DNA of 64,000 bases. It comes from Apoda limacodes. Its lineage: Eukaryota; Arthropoda; Insecta; Lepidoptera; Limacodidae. Positions within the stretch are counted from its first letter, which is position 1; each line of letters begins with the position of its first letter. The notes beneath the pieces were generated by a model. That model did not search any database and was not told where the DNA came from. It was given only the letters and a program-made list of their open reading frames with translations. The translations under genes were made by a program, and so were the position numbers. Positions 23,301 to 35,300 of this stretch are shown in pieces. Location of the stretch: contig OX291561.1 of the NCBI GenBank assembly GCA_946406115.1, positions 6,130,273-6,194,272 of the forward strand, given 5' to 3'.

Positions 23301-26300
23301 CATTAAATGCGCCCAAAATGAATGCGCTATGACGTCCCTTCCGGACCTCATTCAACGCATTTGCTGCACATGCTCGAGAGGTAAAGTAGTGGATGCGCTG
23401 CCAAATAGTGAACGCCCATATTGTTTGTTTACGTTTTGTGAACAGAACGATTTCAATGCCTATGCGATGTCATAGCTCTTAATTCCGGCAATAGAATGCA
23501 CCTTAATTAAATAACTACTGCTGACGTAATCATCATCTAGTACATGATTCTAGGACAAAGAGAAGCACTCCATAGGTTTTTGATTTATTTGAGAATAACT
23601 GAATCCCTAAATACGCGTCAAAAATGGTTTTTTTTTTTATTGCGTTGACATAGAAGATTGATTTTTTATAGCTTTTAGGGACCTTAGACCTTTGTATTCG
23701 ATATTAATTTCCACTTGATAACTCTACGCGTTCTTAATTAAAAGGGTCTTGACAGATAGACAAACCTTTTTTTTTAAAATGATTTATGACTACAAATAAA
23801 CAAATTTTAGAATTTTAGATTTTTTCCTATACCTTACTTTGTTTCAAATTTCATGATTCTAGGTCAACGGAAAGTACCCCATAGGTTTTCAATCATTTGT
23901 GAATGCCAAAATATGCCACACAAATGGTCGTATTTCGGCCGTATTTTTTTACGGCTTCAAGGGACCATAGACCTTCGTATTTGACAGGTGTACCCAGAAG
24001 ATTACTGGTTTAGGGACTTGTTACTTAGTTTAAAACAACTTGGTTTAATTTTTAGACTAATTGTTATTATAGTTTAGACAGTAAATATTTGATTGTGTAC
24101 AAAAAAGACCAGTTTATTATCACATACGTAAAATTTGCCCAATGGTGCCCACTCTTCCCTGCTTTTATGACAGCCTTTTTAAATTAAGACAAGTGACTGA
24201 AGAACTTACATGTGTTGGAAACGTTTAACAAGCAAGCGTCGTGATTCATCATCTGCTAGATGATTTTCATAAGAGTTCTGTAAGCAAATCCTAAAAATAG
24301 ATCTCCTAAACAGTTTCTTTATGTCCTTCAAAACATAATGATATTTTTTAAAATGTGTTATGTGAACAGCCATAGTATTGTTACGGCATTATGATTTTTA
24401 TATTTTTTAAATAGCAATATTTACAAACTCATGAAAAATTACTGTTTGCAATAAGTTGTAAATATATTTAATTTTAGTTAGTAAGTACTTTGATGCAGTA
24501 AAAGTAGAAAATAAAAAAGTTTACATCTACAAAATTTCAAGCATCTTATAATATAGGTAGCGGTGACCGCTTACCATCAGGCGGACCGTAAACTTGTTTG
24601 CCAAGATGATTGAAATAGTACTCTGTTAATACTTTTAATGAATTTTCATTTCGTTTACATTTCGTTTCCTATGGACGCTTGCAACACCAGGGACATTACT
24701 CGCGCGTTGCCGACCCTTTAAAAATCAGACTACTTACTGCAGAGATAAATTTAGCATATTCTATTTGTGGCGTTGTATGGTGTTTCGTAGTTTACTGTTT
24801 TTTATTGATCCGACTAACCTCGCCACTTAACCCAAAAAAATAGGCTGCGTCATACAATTCCACAAATCTCGCTTTTGGCACCACATTTTGGTTTAATTAA
24901 TTGCTTACTAACAACCTACATTCCATTCCATGACACCATTCTTGCGAATTGCTCAGTCATATTCATATTGGATTTAATCGTTTTCTATACATGCTAGGTT
25001 AATATTTATAGTTTCCGTGGGCAAATGGCTTAAGCGGAACCCTTATTTAATTTCAGTAATAAGAAGTAGATTTTTTATTAATAAAAGTGACCCCCTAAGT
25101 GCAAGTACCAACAAAAAAATAAACGAAAAATATTAAAAATAAACACATTAAAACCCACAAAAAGGAACGTACAACCTCAGTAATGGACCTGTCTGCTGAA
25201 CCGAGGCCGTGAGTTTGATCCCCGCGCAGGACAAACATCCTACTAATATTATAAATTATTATTTAATAAATTAATATTATAATTAATTTATAAATGTGAA
25301 AGTATGGATGGATGTTTGTTACTCAATAACGCTTCAGCGACTGGACTTTTTATCCCGAAAAACGAACTATAGCTACAGCTTGATATATCAAACTTCATTA
25401 ATGTAATTAAGAAGTAAATCACAATATTAATACTGTGATTAAATAAAGGAGGCCCACGCCAATAACCGAATTTAGGGCGGGTGGAGCCGCTGGCAAAGTC
25501 TAGTTTATGAATTATGACAAATATAAATTTGAAAGTTTGTTGATATGTAACTACACTAAATAGCAACAAATTCTAATTTTAATGACTTACAATACAACCA
25601 AATGCAATATACGGCGTTAACAGTGTTGGAGCAATAGTCACTTCCAAATTCTTATTAGCACCAAGTGAATACAACAAATGCTAATTAACCAAATATAATA
25701 TATTATTTATGATGACCATTATTTATAAACTGGTCAGAGAACAAATAATGCGCAGTAACGGAGAGTTTTGTAATACAATACAATACAATACAAATATCCT
25801 TTATTGCACAAAATGAAAACACAAACTTATTGAAAAAATAATATTAAAAAACATTTACAACAGGCGATCTTATCACCAGATGGCGATTTCTACCAGATAA
25901 CCTATGTTGGTATTGATATACAAATTTAAAAGATTGGAATGGTAGGATGTGCAAAATAGTACAAAAACTGAAATAAAGATATAAGTAACATAGAATAAGA
26001 ATAGTATAAATTACCAAATAAATAAATAACTACAGAATACATAATTACCCTTATACATAAATTCCTTACATAAAAATAAACTACACATAAATAAAACAAT
26101 CATAACTTAAATATTTAAGTGTCTACATCAGAAGAACAGGGTTATGAAAACAATAAGGATATGCGAGATTTAAAAAATGCTTTTTTACTTGTGCTTTGAG
26201 GGTTGTAAGTGATTGTGCGTTTCGGATATCTACTGAGAGAGTTCCACAATCGCACTGCTTGTACGGTGAAGGAATCATCGTAAAATTTTGAGTTGTGACT

Positions 26301-29300
26301 CGGTGTATACTTAATAAATTAGAGGAGGAACGCAAAGATGCATAGTAACCAACACGCTCTTTGAGATAAGAAGGGTAGCTAGGATTGAACAGCACACAGT
26401 AAAGAAGTGAAAGAATATGAGCATTCCGGCGAAAGCGAATTGGGAGCCACTTGAGATTCACGCCGAAATTGGAAATATGGTCATATTTGCGTAATCCAAA
26501 TATAAACCGAATACAGATATTTTGAAGTCGCTCAAGTTTGTTTAATTGGTCTTCAGTTAAATAAGGATAGCTAGCATCGGCTTAATCGAGTATGGGAAGC
26601 AAAAGAGAGTGTGCAAGAACAATTTTAGTGTCCGTGGGTAGGAAATTTTGCAGCCTTCTTAGGGAACCTACAGCGGAAAACATTTTCCTACTGACCTCGG
26701 CTATCTGTGAAGTCCAAGAAATACTACAATAATACATAAATAAATATATATAATAATACCTAGATTCTTAACCTAGTCATTATAAGGTAGTACATTGTCT
26801 ACACAAACTTTTGGGAGACTAACCCAGTTTATTCTAGACATAAACTTTGGACTGCCTAGTTTATGGCCTGGGTTTTTGCTCTGTTTATTTTTATGCCAAA
26901 GACTTTGCTCCATTCTGAAATTCTGAGGAGATCAGTGTTTATCAAACCTATCGTTTAAAATAAATCATCAAAAGTTGTTTTATTATAGACCTGGAGATCG
27001 TCTGCATACATGTGGTGGAGAGAAGAAAGTTGGTGTGTAATTGAATTAATAAAAATCGCAAATAAGAGAGGAGACAAAACGCCACCTTGCGGAACACCGG
27101 CAACTATGTGGCACCAATCTGAAAAAATGTTATCGAATTTGATACTTTGTCTACGTCCACGCAAGTAGCTCTGAAACCATGCAACCACCGTTGGAGATAT
27201 GTTAAGAGAACGCAATAACTCCAACAACACATCAAAATCGACAGTATTAAATGCATTACTAAAATCAAGTAACGTTAATACTGTGAGCTGTTTATTGTCC
27301 ATTCCCATGTTAATGTCATCCGTGATTTTAACTAGTGCCGTAACAGTACTATGTCCTGCACGAAATGCTGATTGAAGAGGATTTAATAGGTTATTTCGTC
27401 TCAGGAACAGGTTTAGTTGTTTTTGGACAAGAAGCTCAAGGACTTTGGAAGATTAGAAATAGGACGAAAATCAGAAAGACAAGGATTCGATTTTTTTGGC
27501 AAAGGAATTATGTGAGCGTCCTTCCATGCCATAGGAAATGTAAAAGAGGAAATAGAATGATTAAGGATTTTTGAAATTGTAGGACAGATAATATAAATTA
27601 TCATGTTACGGCTTATATCGTAGTTACCAACTGCATTGGAAGTAAAAGGAGAGAAATCAGGAGTTGGTAGTGAGGAAAGATTATTTAAAGTATTGGTTTT
27701 AGCAACACCATCGAAGATAGAAGAGGAAGTGAAGTGTTGATTTAGGAGATTAACATTGATGTTTGGCGGAAGTAAATTCTGAGATGATTTTCCAACTCCT
27801 ATTGATTTTAGAAATTTCCATACTTTAGACTGATTTTCATTTTCTACTTATTTGTGAATGTGGCGTCGCTGCGCGTCTCTACACATTGTATTGCAGCGAT
27901 TCCGTGAAAGTCTATAATTTTCTAGATTGGCATCAGTAGGATATCTTTTATATTTGGATTTAGCATTGTTTTTCTTAGCCATCAGTGCTTTGATTTACTC
28001 TGTTAACCAAGGAGCAGGAAGATGTTTTACTCTGACTGGTCGGATAGGTGCATGCACATCATAAAGTTAAGTTAACATAGAGTTTAAAAGCATAACTGAA
28101 GGAGATTTATCAATTACAGTCCAGTCTAAGTTGCTAGCATCTTCATGAAGAAATACTATGTATGTGGAGATAAAAAATATTACGCCTAATCTTAACTTAA
28201 TAAAATTTTAAATATACGATGTTTGCACGTAGTAGATATTTAAGAAAAAATAATATAAGGGGTGTTTATAAAAGAAATAGAATCTAAAACAACCTTTAGA
28301 ATTTTTGATTGTTTGTCAAGCTGTCTGTAACATAACTGTAATATAATATGAAATATAAGTATAAATAATAACTGTCTGTGTGTGTACGCGCATCAAACAA
28401 ATCGGATGCGGTTTTCATATTGTTTTGCTGGTGGTCTGCTAGAAGCAACCTAGAAGCCGAGTTATTAATATAACATATATTTGTAAAAGTCTGTTTGTTT
28501 ATATATTTGTTTTTCCTTAGCGTTGCTATGAAACAATTAATGGAGCTTATTTTTGGTTAAAAGATTATTTAGGAGATAGGAAAACTAAAGTTTTCAAATT
28601 AAATTTCACTTGGACTAACTAAAGTTATAGCTTGCTATAGCAAACTTTCTGGCTATAAACAAGACTCGGTATAAAATCCTACGCTGATATCCGAATTTTG
28701 GCGGAGAAGGTGGAGACGCGTGCAAAAGCTAGTTACGTTCTAAATTGTTAGTTATGTGTTTTGGGAATAAAAAGTGGTGTTTATTAAGGTGAAACCTATT
28801 GAGATTTTTCCCTACAAATTTCACTAAAAACATTTTGCCAGTAAAATGCGTTTTGATCGTATCGCTTTTTACCATAGTCGCAAAAACATATATGTACATT
28901 CCTGAAATGCCAATGAATTATTAAAGAACCAGAGTTGTTGAATTTATACATTTATTGAAAACTGTTGAATGTTTAAGAGGGCCCCCAACGCGCATATTAC
29001 ATTTGCTTTATGGGCGTTAAGCTGAAATTGACAATGTTAATCCGAAAAAGAGATCATTTTTCAATGGCAAAAACATACTATTGATATGCGTACAACTAAA
29101 AATTGGAAAATAATTAGTTACAGTTACATCTCATAAGATATAAAAATTCTATTACAGTAAATTTCTAGCTTTATAGTTACTTACTTAACATTATTTGAAA
29201 TATGTTCCCGCTACAAGTTGATAAGGAGTTTAGAATTAAAAATAGAAAAACGAGAGGTTCGGCAGTTATTTTTTTTAAAGCGATGTTTTAACAGATATCT

Positions 29301-32300
29301 TAAAACAAATACAAAAATTTGCTAGTTAAAGAAAGTGGAAAGCCATGTTATTTTTTTTCCAGGGTTTTTTGACAGTGGAATCGATTTTAAATACCAGTAG
29401 AAAACTGCACATTCAAGTAGGGCGCAGCCTTAAAGGTATTTAGTGTAACCGTGTGTGTGAAAAAAATAACGTGAAATTCGCCTTAAAGGATTTAATTATT
29501 GTACCGAAGGCTGGTTTAGTAACAAGGCAGGCTTGGCCAAAGTAAGATATGACGATGGTTACAATTTCAATTGAAGACTTTTCATCTAAAAATTAATATA
29601 TTGTGATGTCCTCATACAGCGGTATCACCCGCACCGAGATGCTAGCCGCCCTCACCAACCGCATCCACGCGGAGACGCTAGCCGCGCTGCCGCCGAACGT
29701 GCGACGCCGCATCCGAGCGCTGCGCACACTACAGAAAGACTTCGTCGACATCGAGGCCAAGTTCTACAGCGAAGTTCACGAACTTGAATGCAAGTATGGG
29801 AAGCTCTACAAACCGCTGTTCGAAAAGGTTAGACATTTTTTGCTTCAGAGCATTACCCCTGCTAACGAGCGCCGACTTTACTCGTATTTACTCTTCGTAA
29901 AAAGAATATTTTTAAAATAATATGCTTACGAAGAGTAAATAATATTTGTACGAAGGGGAAAAAAATTATATCTAATAGCGACGCTAGTTAGCTGCTACAT
30001 GCGCATTAGTCTCTTAGTTGTAGATGGCATATTGGCTTAAAGTAACTCTGATACAATCAAAAACTTTCTAAAACTAGATTATAACCAGTTATATATTTTT
30101 ATATATGACATTATAATATATCGGACCAATAATCTGTGACCCAACTGCTTAATCGAGGGGCGTAGGTTCGATTCCCGCACAAGTAACGGTTATATGATAA
30201 TCAAGATGTTTCCTCTGTCATTTGATTGTGACTGTGATCATTACGTAAAATCTTCAACTTATTCTTCAAAACTCCATTACCTATAAGAATGTCACAAGTT
30301 CACTATTACAAAAATCGGCCAATTGCGAGTCGGACCCGCGCACGAACGGTTCCGTACCATTACCTATAAAAACTGCAAAAAAATCACATTTTTTGTATGG
30401 GAGCACCCCTTAAATATTTGTTTTACTTTAATTTAATTATGCATTTATTTTTAAAGTGAATATTTTAAGCGTCTACCTGTTGCCGTTATCAATATCGAGC
30501 AAAATCGATCAAAATAATCACGTTTGTTGTATGGGTGCTCCCTTAAATATTTATTTTATTCTGTTTTTTAGCATTTGTTGCTATAGCGGCGACAGAAATA
30601 CTTCTTCTGTGAAAATTTCTACTGACTAACACAGTTCATGAGTTATAGCCTGGTGACAGACAGACAGCGGACTCATAGTAATAGGGTTTCGCTAATTACC
30701 CTTTGGGTACGGAACCCTAAAAAAAAAACACTGAAATGATCTGTATTTTCATGTTATATTGATGACTTAACAAAACCACACTAAAACAATAAACACAGTA
30801 TCTCTCTGCAGCAATAACATGTGATTATAGTGCATGAACCAGTTTAGGTAAAAACTAATCTGGCATAATGTCATATTATGCGTCGTCGTCGTGGAAGTTA
30901 ATCATTTAAACTTGTCTGGGTTTAGTTTTAAAAAAGGTATACAAAATGATATTCCAAAATGTATAAAAGTAATCACTGTTTTCTCTTACTTGTCTTATTT
31001 TGAAAACCGGAAATCAAGAAAACTAGGCTCAATAAAGTCACTTTTTCATTTGAGCCGAAATTAAAAAAAAAATAATCTTATATTTATAATTACAAAATAT
31101 TTGATGGATGCTATGCTAGATGGACTAGCATACGGGCCTTGGTTGTGGTACAGTTACTGTTTTTTTTTTTCCATGTTTCTGTGGTAATAAATGCTAGGCA
31201 CTGAAACCTTATTTACCTCGACAACGATCCACAAGCTAACACTTGGTAGAGAAAGCATGCTATGTCAATAGGAAATGAAAAAATCGTATATGTTTGAAGT
31301 GTCCTGACAAGTCCAAAATGTATTCCATTGTTTGTGTGTCTGTAATCTTTTTATTTATATGGCCTGTCGACAAGTCTTTAAGCCGTTGTATTTATTGTGT
31401 GTGATAATGTTGTCAGCGTGCGGAAATAGTGAACGGTGCGTATGAGCCCAACGATACGGAGTGCCTGAACCCGTGGCGTGATGAGAACGAGGAAGACGAA
31501 CTGGCGCGCGCCGTCCAGGGAGCCAAGCTCAATGAGGACGAGAAGAAAGCCATCGAGGAGACCAAACCTGCCGAGTGAGTTGGCTATTAACATCTCTTTT
31601 TAATATATCTAATTATTAAGTAACAAGGTCTTAAATAAATCCTTGCAGCTTAATTTGTAATGAATATTTCTGAGTGTCCTATATTAGCCCATACTGTAGT
31701 CCTTAGAGAAAACCTTGGCATGGAGCTCATTCCACAACTCCAGCTTTCGCGGGAGAAGTAACTTTGAAGTGCCTTTCGTATTATCCGATACACCAAACCC
31801 TTCAGACCCAGAATAACTCTGTGAAGGTTTCCTGGTATCTCCTTACGGTTTGTGCCATAAATAACTTTGAATTCATACTCATACTCCAAACACATGGAAC
31901 ATAATGTACTTCATCCGCAACCTGTTTAGTCTGTCTTCTCTCATATAGATGGATTCTTCTTTCCATTCTCATGTTTAATAAGGAGCGATCGACCTCACTT
32001 GTAACCTAGAATATTACCAAGTTTCATCAGCCTAATGTGTATATATCTTATATAATAATAAATCGTGAAATATCAAGTGGAGTGGGTTTGATTTCCACAC
32101 AAGGCAAAAAAATTCGTTTGTCTTAAAATTGTGTTTTCTACGTATAATATGTATTTATTTACATAAAAAGGATATATTTGTATTTCTATCTGCTTTTCGG
32201 AAACCAGATATAATACAAGCTTTGCTTAGTTTTTGGACCAGATGGCATCGTGAGTAATGTCCAAAAAAAAAAGAAGTGGTATGTTTCGCCTGGATAACTT

Positions 32301-35300
32301 CTTAAAATGAGCTATACTATATGTATCAAATGATGACATAATAACACCATGTAACTGAGAATCATGATTGATTTGTAACATGCATCACCAACTGAGTTTT
32401 GTTTTTTGCGATATGTCATTAAACATTCTGTAGGCAATGTTTTAATAGGTATTTTGATTGTTTCAGACCCCCAATGGATCCCAACGTTAAGGGCATTCCT
32501 GACTTCTGGTATACCATATTTAGAAATGTATCCATGCTCTGTGAAATGATGCAAGAACATGACGAGCCTATACTGAAATGCTTGCAAGACATTAAAGGTA
32601 ATTGACATAATATTTAATTTCATTTGATGTATTTATTGTATTGATATATATTGTATCTTAGTTAAAATTTTATTTCCTTCTATACTGTTTTAAAACTGTA
32701 TATATTATACTTTATAATAGGCTATATGCAAGTAATGTTTTTATATTTTGCCAAATTGCCATATAACAATAAAAAAAGACGTGGCGCGTTTTGTGTTAAT
32801 ATAAATGTAACATTTCAGTTTTTGGTGTAAAATTCAGATATTTTAATGAATATATTTATTTACAGTGCAAATGCATGAAGATCCTATTGGTTTTACGCTC
32901 GAATTCCACTTTGCACCAAATGAATATTTCACAAATACAGTGCTCACTAAAGAATATTCAATGAAATGTAAACCTGATGATGAAAGCCCATTGGAGTTTG
33001 AAGGACCTGAAATTTACTCATGCAAGGTTAGCTTTCTAGAGCCCCTTCTTTCGATGTTTGATTTAAAGTTTTTGTTATGTTAATAAGTGACAGATGTAAG
33101 CTTGGCATGAACCAATTTCATAATTTTACTGGTTTTGTGAGCTGGTTAAATCTTAACATGATGACATATTTACACCATTTTCTGAAGACATGATGTTTCA
33201 TTAACATGCACTACCAACTGAGGTTTTTATTAGATATTAAAAAGAAAAAGCCATGCCAACCTGACAGACCTAATTCTTTGCTTTCTTCCACAGGGCTGTG
33301 AAATCAACTGGAAAAAAGGCAAGAACGTAACAGTGAAAACAATAAAAAAGAAGCAAAAGCACAAGTCCCGTGGCTCAGTTCGTACGGTCACCAAGTCTGT
33401 CCAAGCCGATTCCTTCTTCAATTTCTTCTCTCCTCCAGCCATGCCTGAAGACCCTAACTCTACCCTCGCTTCTGATATCCAGGTAAGTACTAGTTTTTTT
33501 AATATTATGAAAATTAGATTTATTGCTGTCAGTCCATCTGACATGCTTGAGTGTGAATTGTTCTTACCAGCCCTCATACACTACCACTGTTAGCAGTGGC
33601 CTACATAGGGTGTATAGGCTAAAGTCTAACATGGTCCCAACACAGATTAGAAGACTTTGTGTCCTTTTCTGTCCAGTCTTGACTTACTCTAATAGTTTGT
33701 CAGAAACTGACAACAAGGGGGTTCAAGTCTGTCCTGCTCTTTCAATCTATCACTTATTGCTTTAACGGTGGTGAGTTATGACATGAGACATACAATACCA
33801 CTTTAATTCAGATATACTGGTAACAGAAATCAGTGTTTTGACGGTCTCGCAAGACTCTAAGATGGTTTGTAAAAAAGAGGCTATTCTCCACATTAGATGT
33901 TACCCTATGGGACTCCGACACACATACATCTTTTGAATTTCTTCTGTAAAATATGCCGGTTTCCTTACTACGTTCTCCTTCACCAAAATACCACTTGTAT
34001 GAACCAGTTATGTACAGAACATAACAAAAAGACTTATGCTAGACGCCGCTCTGGACTTGGGTTATCGGCCAATCGGCAAAGTGTTTTAGTAAAGAAGTTA
34101 GTTGCTAAGCTGTAGCTTTAGATTGTCCGTGTGGCATTCGGTTATAGTTCTCCTGCATCTTTCGGGATAAAATAGCTTATCTCCTTCTCCGTCTCTTCAA
34201 TTATCCATGTTCCAAATTTGTGGTCAATTGGATGCTCCGATGCGATGTGTAGGAAGGACAATCTTACTGCATTTATAATATTAAAATGGATTTACCATCA
34301 CGTCACTCATGTGCGAAAGGCTGGTTTGAGATATTACGAATGCGATGCTTGTAACATCTGCTATTAAGCGATGGTATCCGACCCAAAAACGTGATGATGG
34401 TAAACTTCGTACGAACCAGAGCCGAGACAACGTTACAATTCATAAATTAGCAACAAAATTAGTTGGCCCTACGGGGAATGGAACTCGGAACCTTCAACGT
34501 GACATCCCAACGATCTACTACTGCGCCACTCGGTGAAATGATTTATGACTCTAACTATATCATAATTGTTATGGTTATTGCTGAAGTCTTTTTTATGTTT
34601 TTAGGCTTTGTTAACTGCCGACTTCGAGATCGGTCACTACATCCGCGAGCGTGTCGTCTCTCGCGCCGTCCTGCTCTACACGGGCGAGGGACTAGACGAG
34701 GATGACGATGACTACGAGGAGGAGGTAAGTCGCATCACTATTTGTTGAGTCAAACGCACGGGAGTTCTGGGTTCATCAGACAAAAATATCTGACTAGAAT
34801 TCTACATGACTGGTATTGATCTATAAAATGTCTATGCATATATGATTTACTATACCAACAGTTTTTATCTGTCTGAAACTATATATACACAGCAGTTTTG
34901 GTCATGCAAACCTGCTAGGCCAACAGAACTTTTAAAGATGGCGTTATACTCTCTGATGATCAACCCTTTTAATTCAAACATAATTAATTGTTCATCTAAA
35001 AATAGGGGATTGGACATTTTTGTTAAATTATTTTCTTGGTGTAGGTAACAAACTATATTTGCAATATGCACCAGCTTTGAATAATTTTTCGTACTTCAGT
35101 AAACAAATAGAATAAAGCTACCATTAATTTATATTTTTTTAGTGCAATAAAAAATGAAAAGCACATATATATATATCATTATACAATGTGTTTTGTAGCT
35201 TTGTAACATATTTGGTTACTGTTGAATGTAACTACAGTATCAAGCGATAGTGCTTTTCATCAGTATATTATAGAAGACCATATAAAGTAAAAACTGCATA

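Larger units (their letters stand above)
20394..29619 (+). other. Nap1 first coding intron, 9.2 kb, repeat-rich
   Basis: Holds a 23-bp tandem repeat (21515-21583), a 5S-rRNA-derived block (22168-22240), a rearranged LINE piece (24556-24728), a SINE (25172-25230), a Helitron-like element (25238-25503) and a CR1-like LINE (25769-28160). The AT-rich parts 20400-21500, 21600-23450 and 28740-29600 show no recognisable gene. Confidence 0.75.

Noticed and set aside
26955..27308. 117-residue reverse-transcriptase frame as a host gene
   Set aside because: It is part of a broken CR1-like LINE with frame breaks on both sides and a 3' repeat tail.
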